A stretch of 64,000 bases of DNA from Massariosphaeria phaeospora (taxonomy: Eukaryota > Ascomycota > Dothideomycetes > Pleosporales), in NCBI GenBank assembly GCA_011032825.1, contig JAADJZ010000002.1, forward strand, positions 930,001-994,000, in the 5' to 3' direction. This document shows, piece after piece, positions 55,839-64,000 of the stretch; within the stretch, counting starts at the first letter, position 1; the number at the start of each line of letters is the position of its first letter. The position numbers and the translations under genes are program-made. Below the pieces are notes generated by a model. It was not told the DNA's origin, ran no database searches, and worked only from the letters and a program-made list of their open reading frames with translations.

Positions 55839-56703
55839 ATGAAGTTCTGCACTAGTCTTCTCGCTGCTGTTGCGGCGGCTGCGTCGACGGCATCCGCGCA
55901 TACGATCTTTCTGTCTGTGAATGGCGGCGCGGTGGGCGATGGCGTGCGGGTGCCTTCGTATGATGGTGTACGTATTTGCTCCTTGCTTTCGACCTTCTAA
56001 CCCCTTCCACCCCCACCGCCTTTCAAATCCAATACTAACATATTCTTTTTCCACGCAGCCCATCACTGAAGTCACCTCCAACGACATCGTGTGCAACGGC
56101 GGCCCGAACCCGACGCAAAAGACCAACACCGTCATCACCGTGCAAGCCGGGTCCAAAGCGGCACTCACGTGGCGCCACACACTGACGTCCGGGCCGGACA
56201 ACATCATCGACGCAAGCCACAAGGGCCCGGTTATGGCGTACATGAAGAAAGTCAGTGATGCGAAGACGGACAGTGGTGTTGGCGGTACGTGCACCTCCTC
56301 TTCCCATCCACCCACACAGACTCAACCCCTCACTAACCCCCTCCCCCTCCCAGGCGGCTGGTTCAAAATCTTCTCCGACGCCTTCGACGGCTCAAAATGG
56401 GGCGTCGACCGCCTAATCGCATCCAAAGGCGTGCAAACCGTGACGATCCCCGCCTGCATCGCGCCGGGCCAGTACCTGCTGCGCGGCGAGCTGATTGCGC
56501 TGCACAGCGCGGGGAGCAGCAAGGGCGCGCAATTCTACATGGAGTGCGCGCAGCTGAACGTCGTGGGCGGCAGCGCGAGCGCCACGCCACCGAGCGTGAG
56601 CTTGCCCGGCGCGTATAAGGCGGATGATGCGGGGATTTTGTATAATTTGTATGGGGGTAGTAAGACGTATACGGCGCCGGGGCCGAAGGTGTTTGCGTGC
56701 TAG
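55839..56703 (+). CDS. AA9 lytic polysaccharide monooxygenase (formerly GH61)
   Basis: A secreted copper enzyme that cleaves cellulose or hemicellulose oxidatively. Three exons (55,839-55,967; 56,059-56,284; 56,354-56,703) give 234 residues. The signal peptide MKFCTSLLAAVAAAASTASA ends exactly before His21, which becomes the N-terminal His of the copper histidine brace (HTIFLSVN). The second His is in IDASHKGPVMAYM. The axial Tyr lies in GAQFYMECAQLNV. The conserved Cys in NDIVCNGGPNP pairs with a later Cys. There is no CBM1 module, so it is a single-domain form. Expression under plant-biomass induction is usual for the family but no specific site was identified. Confidence 0.96.
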
Positions 56704-57076
56704 ATGGGATGGGATGGGATGGAAGGGTCGTGGGGCGACGACTTTGGTAAAGGGTGTTTTTGGAGATATATGGCATTGATGTCTGTGTCGGCGAGTTTTG
56801 GTTCGAGCATGTGATGGATAAGTATGCGGCATGCGCATAGTATACCTGAGACAGTTGATGTCAGTAGGTTGGTCAGCATATTAGCACAACGCAACGACGT
56901 TCGCGCCTGGTCTTGTGGCGTATGAATACCAATTACGTGTATAGAATACAGAGCAAGTAGAGTACCTAGATACGGGTATCAGCTCAAGGTATCTGACAAG
57001 GACTTTACTCGGGTGGCTCAAGTTTTCCCAACTGTTTCGTGTCGTTGTAGCTCAGTTCTTCCGGACGGTTTCAAGT
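56704..57076. other. Convergent intergenic region
   Basis: About 370 bp between 3' ends; a short GGGAT repeat occurs at 56,704-56,722. No gene recognised. Confidence 0.4.
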
Positions 57077-58311
57077 CTATTTCCGTAACCGTGAAGTCTG
57101 CCTCTTAACCACCTTCTGCTTCTTCACATCCTCCAATAGTCTGGTAGGCCCAGGGGTCGCAGTCGTGCGAACCTTACCCCCTTTCCCGGCCGCCGCTTCA
57201 CTTGCCATCGTCTGCTGCTGGATCGCCCCCGCCACACCCTCCCACACGCCCGGCACCCTCGTCCTGATGGTGTACGACTGGCCCTCCTTAACATAAAACT
57301 TGAACCGCGGCTCGTTCATCATCTGGAACACGCGCTCCCAAAAGCCCTTCTGTTTCTGCCTGTCATGCCAGGCTTTCGTTTTCGGTAACTCGATATTGGC
57401 GAAGCGGCCGCGTTGCGGAGCCAGGGCGCGCAGTTCGGACAGATAGGTGGTTGTGAGTTTGCGGGCGGGGAAGATGCGGAGCGTGGTGAATTCGAGGAGC
57501 GTAGAGGGCGGCGGGTTGCGGGCGAAGGATATGAGAGCCTCGCGCGTGTATGCGGCGGTGGGCGGGACGCGAAGGTGAATGGTGGCGACGAACGGCGCGG
57601 TTAGGTAGGACATGGTGACCATGGGGACGGCAGAGAGGACTGCGACTGTGGGGTGTGAGGGGTGGATTGGAAGGGTGGGGGAAGAATGGCAGATGAGATG
57701 GAAGATATGGCAAGTTTATGACAGAGAATATGTGGAGAACGGAAGCAATATATAAAACGGGTAGTACATGAAAATCTCAAGATGACGGAGTATGAACAGA
57801 TACCTTTTCAATCTCCTGTAGAGATCAAGAAGAACTCAATGTAATACAGGAAAAGAGCAGGATGAATCAACAACAAAAACTTGTCGTACCTCCTATAGCC
57901 TGCAAGAGTCGGACATTCGGGTCCGGCTGGTTCTCGTTCTTGTACAGCACAGGCACAGCCCAGACTGCAGTCACGGTGAACTGGAAAATTGCGGTTGCTT
58001 TCCAGAAGGACACCCACGAGGTCCGCATTTCTCCGGCATCATAGATCAACAGCCGCGAAGGATATCCTACAGTCTGTCAACACATTGTCCCAGCAATCCG
58101 GTAAGTGTATCTTACTTTGCTCCCTGCGTTTGGCGCCATTTTTGGTCGTTGCCTGTGCGATCTGACGGAGGATGGAGGACGTGGAGAACTTGTACTGGCA
58201 GGTTCTGCACACGGACTGGGCTAGGCGGACAGTTGAGCCCGGCGACCTAGTTCTCGCCCATAGCCCGGAGGTCCTCAAGGCTTGGGCGAAGCCGTAGAAG
58301 CGTGTGTGCAT
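57077..58311 (-). CDS. Mitochondrial two-helix membrane protein (TMEM70-like layout), three exons
   Basis: Three pieces that look separate join cleanly: exon 1 58,311-58,116, exon 2 58,066-57,890, exon 3 57,645-57,077, with a 50-bp and an unusually long 244-bp intron, giving 313 residues. The N terminus is Arg/Ser/Thr-rich with no acidic residues (MHTRFYGFAQALRTSGLWAR, then KFSTSSILRQ), a strong mitochondrial targeting signal. Next come YPSRLLIYDAGEMRTS, a first helix (FWKATAIFQFTVTAVWAVPVLY) and a second (AIGVAVLSAVPMVTMSYLTAPFV), forming a hairpin. A matrix-type domain follows, with FTTLRIFPARK and FKFYVKEG motifs and a basic tail. The layout resembles the TMEM70 family that helps ATP synthase assembly; this link is an inference. 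It is divergent from the glutaminyl cyclase gene. Confidence 0.8.
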
Positions 58312-58739
58312 GGCAATTGATGGATTGGTTGATGGGAGGGTTGACGGGACGCGTGGTGAGATTCTCGGTCGGCTAGACTTGCCTCTTCCGGGTCTTGGCA
58401 CTAGGGCATCTCGCACCTTTGAGGCACAGTAACCAGACAGTAACCGTGTGTGTGAACTCGAGGTATGACGCGTAGACAACTTTGCAGCTTTGATTAAAGA
58501 GAGAGGCAGTATGTGTTTCATAGACACGTCCTGAGTACGCCAACGGAATGCGCCTTCACGTGCCCTGTTGGGTCGGATCGGCGAAACCGCGGACGGTCCA
58601 TGCAGGATAAGACCACGCAACCCTCAACGACGTCGCCAGCGGCAGAAAGCAGAACACACTCAGCATGCTCGGTCAGCGATAAATTTGCGCCGTTTTGCTT
58701 CTGCATAGCGTTCCTTCTTCCATGTAGCCGCTGCCCGCC
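58312..58739. other. Divergent promoter region
   Basis: A 428-bp region shared by the mitochondrial protein gene and the glutaminyl cyclase gene. No distinct motif called. Confidence 0.45.
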
Positions 58740-59956
58740 ATGGTACTCATCGTGGCCCTCCTGTCGCTCCTTTCCTTGCTCTCCCTCGGCGCAGCGTACG
58801 GCACCCTCAGCGACGACACGCTGAAGAAGCTCCCCAGCCCGGGCGACGAGTTCGATATCAAGAACGGCGCCATACTAGCACCCATACTGCGCACGCGCGT
58901 GTCCGGCACACCAGGCAACGCCGCCGTGCGCCAGCACTTTCTCGACTTCTTCAAGTCCCAGCTGCCGGAATGGCACATCGAGCTCCACAACTCGTCTTCG
59001 GAGACGCCGACGAGCAACGGGAAGAAGGTTCCCTTTGTCAACATCATTGCGACGCGCGATCCGCCCGGCAGCCACCCTGGCGAAGTGGGCAGGCTGGCTT
59101 TGGTGGCGCACTACGACAGCAAGTTGACGCCGCCCGGCTTCATCGGAGCGACGGACAGCGCGGCACCCTGCGCGATGCTGTTACATGCAGCCAGGACGCT
59201 CGATGCGGCGCTGACAAAGAAGTGGGAGGCCGGGGCGGCAGACGACCTCGAGGAACAAAGAGGGCTGCAGATACTGCTGCTGGATGGCGAGGAGGCCTTC
59301 AAGGAATGGAGTGACGCCGACAGTCTGTATGGCGCGAGGTAGGCCTAATAAGCTCCCGGGCTTTTTACTAGCATACTGACAGTGCAACCAGGGCCCTCGC
59401 CGAAGACTGGGAGTTCTCGTACCACCCTGCCGCTTCCACCTACTGCACTCCGCTCGACTCGATTGATCTCTTCGTGCTCCTCGATCTGCTGGGCTCTGCT
59501 GCTCCCAAAGTGCCCTCCTACTTTGCAACCACACACTGGGCGTATAAGAGCATGGCCAAGATCGAGCAGCGCCTGCGTGACTTGCGCCAGTTCAAGTCTT
59601 CGCCCAACCACCCTGCGAGGATGGCGAAGCGCAAGAACAAGAAGCCTCGGAAGGAACCCAATTTCTTGCCCGAAGCAGCCAAAAGCGATCATGTCTTCAT
59701 GGGCGGCATACAGGACGACCACCTCCCATTCATGGCACGGGGCGTGGAGATTCTGCATGTGATACCGTCGCCCTTCCCGGTAGTATGGCACAACATGCGA
59801 GGCGTGGAGGACGATGCAGAACACTTGGACATGGACACAGTCGAGGACTGGACAAGGTTGGTTACGGCGTTTGCGGCTGAATGGATGGAGTTGGAGGGTT
59901 TCTTTGACCCCAAGGCACAGGGACGGGCTGCATACACGGACAAAACGGAATTGTAA
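58740..59956 (+). CDS. Glutaminyl-peptide cyclotransferase (M28-type)
   Basis: Forms pyroglutamate at the N terminus of secreted proteins and peptides. Two exons (58,740-59,338 and 59,392-59,956) give 387 residues. A signal peptide or anchor (MVLIVALLSLLSLLSLGAAYG) is followed by the alpha/beta M28 fold. Zinc-site segments are visible: VAHYDSK and GATDSAAPCAMLL (Asp ligand), LLLDGEEAF (Glu), and, near the C terminus, DDHLPFMARGVEILHVIPSPFP and WHNMRGVEDD. The order and length match animal and fungal QC enzymes rather than aminopeptidases. A basic KRKNKKPRK insert around residue 290 is unusual. It could act on secreted peptides in general; there is no evidence linking it to the repeat protein 14 kb away. 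Confidence 0.93.
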
Positions 59957-60335
59957 GTAGACTCCTCGCGAGCAGTTCTTGTCATGTTAACCCGATGCAG
60001 CGAGATACCCTAGTTTATTTCAGGAATACAATGAATTCTGCATCCGATCTGAGAGCGGATGCGCTCACATTCCTCGCTTCCTGTGGTCACTGTCTTGCAC
60101 AATGTACTAACCGAATCGGTCAGCAATGAACAAAGATGCTGTCGTTCTCAATGCAGATGTTCGCTATCGCGTACAACGTGCCCATCCACATGCGGAATAT
60201 GAAAGAGACCGAAAGATGTGCCTCCAGCTCTAAACTTGCGGTCTGACCTCGCCCTTTCTTCACATCACTTGTGCTGTCTTTGCTTGACTGGCTCACTGAA
60301 AACTTTGCAGAAGTGTCCAACTGCCATCAATCAAC
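59957..60335. other. Intergenic region upstream of the last gene
   Basis: About 380 bp between two + strand genes. Nothing distinctive. Confidence 0.4.
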
Positions 60336-63300
60336 ATGCCGAGAGGATACCCAAAACGCAAATATGACGAGCTCTATCAAGAGGAAGAAGACCCCGAGGA
60401 GGTCAAGCGCCGCAAGACGGCCCCTCAAGCTGCTCCACACAGGCGAGGCGGTGTTCACCGTGTTAAAGACCAGCACAGAACGAACACACATTGGGACCAG
60501 AAGACTTATTCAGAGCTCAAGGAAGCAATCACAGAACGTGGTGCCTACATCAAGGATATGAAGAAGCACGAAATGGCGCAGAAAATGGCAGATCTGGACA
60601 GAGAAGAACGCTCTCAGGAGAAACGTCAGGAGAAGGAGAACAAGAAGAAATTCGAGCGCATCAAGAAGCTCAGGGAGCAAGATAAAGAGCGGAGGCTGCG
60701 TAAGCAAGTAGAGAAGCAGGCCGAAAGGGAGAAGCTCGGCGAAGATGCGGGCGAAGACCTGAGTGATGCTTCTGTGGAAAACCGGTACGCTGTCGAGGTC
60801 CTAGGGGTCGAAGCATTTGGCAAGTTAGTGGACGAGGCATGGGAAGGCAGCACTGAGAGCTCCACCACCCAATCGCGGTCCTCTGTTTCTCCCATGTTCC
60901 CCCACCCGAAGTTAAGGCTTTTCGAATGGCCGTATGCCGACCTTCCGCCCCCCGACCCACCGGAATCTTCGTGGTCTCCAAACGATGGCGTTTTCGAGGA
61001 GACGCTACCGAAGAAAATTCCCTACGCGGCCATGGATCTCGTCACCAGTGCATCCGGCGAGACCGTTGATTTGCCTGGCCGCACGTACCCCGAAGCTGTA
61101 GGTGCAGACTTTACGCCGAAACTGTCACAACACACAAAAGACTGCGCACGAAACGGAGTCTTGGTTAGCACGCTGCGGAGGGCTATCATCGAGCCAGCTA
61201 CAGAGTGGGCCGAACGCACCCGAGTGCAGTGGTGGAATGGGCGAATGTACTTTGAACTACCCCAACGCAGATCATCCGAGAGCCTGGCGGATGTGTACGC
61301 GAGGTGGAATAGGAAGAAGGCGAGGGGAAAATACAAGGGCAAAGGTAAGGCTGCCGCAGTCAAGATCTCGCAGCTGAGCAAGCAGGATCAGAAGCGAAAA
61401 GACAAGAGGGATATGATGCTGGATATATATGCATCGTCGAAGTTCAGGCCGCCCATCTGCTACTTGCCAGTCTACCTAGACTACCCGCTCCAAGACGAAG
61501 AGGATGAAGAATCCCATTGTCTCGAAAATCTCTACTACATCCGCTTCCCAGGAATGGACCTTCCGCACTACTATTTCTGGACGTTCAGTGGCGACTGGGA
61601 AGATCCGACAGTTCCAAATCCAGAGTGGCTAGACAGCAAGGCACTGGACGAGGAAGCTGAACGAGAGGAAGCCGTTCGACGCGAGCAGATATCCAACGAA
61701 GACCAGCATAGGCTAGGCCGTGTTGATAAGACAAAGACGAGAATCAAGAAGCTGGCTGTCCCTCGCAAGTTTCAGTCGAACCATCAGCTACCACAGACTT
61801 CAGAGCTCAGGACCGCCCTATGGAATATAGAGAAAGAGCTGTACAACGACGGGCTAGCAGCTACCCTGTACAAGTACCGCACGCAGTGGCGAGCCGATGG
61901 CAAGGACGCGCAATGGGAGCGCCTGAGTCGAGTGCTGCCTGATCTCTTCCCCAGTGGAAGACTCCCCGACGCACCGCCAGTTCACCGTGGGCGCGCCCCA
62001 ACAAGCTTGGCGGAGAAGTTTATCACCGTGGAGATGCCGAGCCGAGAGCGACCGATCTCTCCTATCAGGGGTGACGAGCCGTGGACACGCGACGATGATG
62101 CGTATTGGGATGTTGTCGATGTCCACCAAACGACCGAGACTGAAACCGAGAGTGAGGACGGGTTGCTTCGCAGCGAGAAGGCCGAGCTCAGCCCAGCGGC
62201 CTTCCGCCGGCCTAGCGATGTCTTCCCGCAGAGCCATAACGAGTTCGATACTTGGCTCAGCCATCTCAGCCCATCGTATGGCCCACCGACTACCTTGAGT
62301 ACGCCCCGGACTCCGAGCGGTACTAGCAAGGGACTTCGAGCTTTTGAAAAACAGCGTTGGGAAGAGATGTTCAAGCAGCACGCTGAACTTCCAGCCACCA
62401 GCAAAAGGTCACGGCGCTCTAAATCGGTGACGAAACCTGAAACTGTACCGAATTTGATGTCACAGATTGAGCAGATGCCAGTTGCCGAGCTGAAATGGCA
62501 GCTTTATTCTGTGATTAACGAGCGGCTCAACGATGACCAATCCTGTAAGGTTTGTTGGGAGCCACTTGATGAAGGTAATCTAGACGCAATCCGACTTCAC
62601 TATCATACGCATCACGAGGAGGCGGATGTGCATTGTCCATTTTGTGGCATGGAGTGGGGCGGGCTGGACTCTCAGGTGAGTCGCGTCGTTGTCCAACTCT
62701 GAAAGTTACTAAATATTGACATCAAGTAGTGGAAAGCGTCACACATCTTCGCACACAACGTGGATGAGTCTTCCCGCCACTATAGCTCAGCTAGTCATTC
62801 CACTGTTCCACTTTATAGCCTCCCGACTCTAAACCGCAAGGCTAGCCGTGGCACCCAATCGACAAGACGTAATTCAAAGGTCACATTCTCGCCCAAGATA
62901 GTCGAAAGGCGGATTGCGTACAACGACCAAACCGACACGGGCATGGATGGAGATGTTAGCTCAATCGCGACGATGAGCCCGCGTAAGAGTAGTCTGAGAA
63001 GCGGCACCCGCAGAGCCAATCTAAAAGTTGATACGTCTGCTAAGCCAAAGTCGAAAGTGGGCAAACGGAGGACGACTACTGGTAGAAAAGGTACCGGCAC
63101 CGGCACCGGTCATAAGCGCAAGGCTGACGGTACGTATCACAGCCCTTCGGCGTCCTCTAGCCACATAGACAGCCCAGAATTTCACCTCATGCACCGCTAC
63201 CCTGCGGACGACCCACGAGCGGCTTGGGATCCGAGGAGAAATCCGAGCTCATCAGACAATGTCGAAGTCCCCAAGTATCGCGGTGTTCGCCGATATCGTC

Positions 63301-64000
63301 CCAACCACGATCTCGCTCCTTGGGACCCTAGAAGACATTCGACCAGTGCATCGGATCATATTCCAAGTCCGTATCTGCCGCATGTGACCAGATACCCGCC
63401 GCATCATCCCGACGCTCGCTTCGATCCCCGGAAGTTCAGCAAGAGTTCCTACGAGAATCTAGAGTACTACACTGGAAGAAGGGGGCCTCGGTCGAAGGCG
63501 GGAAAGGCCCAGGCTGGGTTCTCCTCGACGTCGAGGTCCTCACGGAGGACGACGGCGCCCGAGAGAATCGGGATAGGGGAAACGCCTGGGGTCTCGCAGG
63601 CTCTGGCTCCGGGGCCAGAGAGTGACACGCATCATTCGTCGACGGTGTCTAATGCTTCTAGCGCGAGCGTGGAGAGGAGAGAGAAGGCGCTGCAGAGTGC
63701 TGCGCTGGACATTGTCGAGGTGCCGCTGGGTATGCCGAGGAAGGGTTCTGTTTTCGAGCCTGCCGTCAAGAGGCGGCCTTCTACGCCGGCTAGCTCTCGA
63801 AAGCCTAGTGCTGCATCGCAAACGGTGTTCTCTGCGAAGAGCGAAGCCTCAGCACCCAAGCCTGACCCTCGACGACGGTCTTCGGCGACTCTCGCGGCAC
63901 CTAGGAATGCAAGTAAATCCTCACAGGCCTTCAAGAAAAGGACATCGTCCGCCTTCGTCCCAGAAAAGCGCCATCGCCCATCCGACACACCCGCTGCAAC
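60336..64000 (+). CDS. Large basic protein with SAP-like segment and zinc-finger-like motif (partial, runs off right edge)
   Basis: Exon 1 (60,336-62,675) and exon 2 (62,730 to the window end) join in phase, with at least 1,203 residues and no stop before the edge. The N terminus is basic (GYPKRKYDELYQ, KRRK), likely a nuclear signal. A SAP-like segment (TYSELKEAITERGAYIKDMKKHEMAQKM) at about residues 56-85 is followed by a charged coiled coil (about 85-140). A conserved globular region covers about 150-480, with WNGRMYFELP and FPGMDLPHYYFWTFSGDWEDP. At about 730-775 a C-x2-C ... H-x3-H ... C-x2-C motif suggests zinc binding. Exon 2 is Ser/Arg/Pro-rich and disordered, with three DPR-type repeats. 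I do not recognise the family; a chromatin or nuclear role is an inference. Confidence 0.8.

Noticed and set aside
58740..59956. A functional link between glutaminyl cyclase and the repeat peptide
   Set aside because: The predicted Kex2 products begin mostly with Glu or Asp (one with Gln), and the genes are 13 kb apart with unrelated genes between them, so the link is not supported.
1..64000. tRNA and rRNA genes
   Set aside because: I looked by eye for A/B-box-like words and found no convincing cloverleaf; a covariance-model scan would be needed to exclude short RNA genes.

Overview
The window is from a filamentous ascomycete, most likely a Dothideomycete (Pleosporales-like). The evidence is short introns (about 50-85 bp, one of 244 bp) with GT..AG ends, fungal-type families (HET, AA9 lytic polysaccharide monooxygenase, fungal rhodopsin-domain, DUF3176) and a two-compartment base composition. 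Positions 1 to about 21,480 are an AT-rich block of dead transposons. From about 21,490 the DNA switches abruptly to GC-balanced, gene-dense sequence.

AT-rich block (1-21,480). The coding frames of these elements can still be read, but they are full of TAG/TAA stops and C:G to T:A changes, the signature of repeat-induced point mutation (RIP). In order there are: (i) a nearly complete Ty3/gypsy chromovirus, lacking only most of its 5' LTR (1-6,676), with gag, pol, chromodomain, a polypurine tract and a 510-bp 3' LTR; (ii) a truncated copy of the same family in the opposite orientation (6,719-7,683); (iii) a second chromovirus family on the + strand (about 7,690-12,200); (iv) a Ty1/copia element on the - strand (about 12,900-17,350); (v) a pogo/Fot1-type DNA transposon on the - strand (about 17,520-19,200); (vi) two 910-bp palindromic non-autonomous elements whose ends match the pogo end, one in each orientation (8,001-8,910 and 19,426-20,335). 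The first chromovirus has two unusual features: a Cys/His-rich array after the gag zinc knuckles, and an antisense reading frame with a Zn2Cys6-like cysteine pattern.

Gene block (21,971-64,000). In order: FAB1/PIKfyve lipid kinase (+); DnaJ-X J-protein (-); eIF4E (-); squalene synthase ERG9 (-); small DUF4267-like membrane protein (+); a doubtful small gene (-); Mn superoxide dismutase (-); MFS sugar transporter (+); a secreted 13-repeat protein with kexin sites (-); DUF3176 membrane protein (-); rhodopsin-domain membrane protein (+); HET-domain protein (-); AA9 LPMO (+); a two-helix mitochondrial membrane protein (-); glutaminyl-peptide cyclotransferase (+); and a large basic protein with a SAP-like segment and a zinc-finger-like motif, running off the right edge (+). 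Exon structures were built by hand from reading frame, splice sites and family homology.

Most of these genes are ordinary housekeeping or accessory loci and do not form an obvious pathway. The best candidate for something undescribed is the repeat protein at 44,403-45,452. It has a signal peptide, a pro-region and thirteen copies of a conserved GVYRGNH peptide, each followed by a dibasic kexin site and separated by acidic spacers. That is the layout of a kexin-processed peptide or dikaritin-type RiPP precursor. No UstYa/DUF3328-type tailoring gene is visible nearby.
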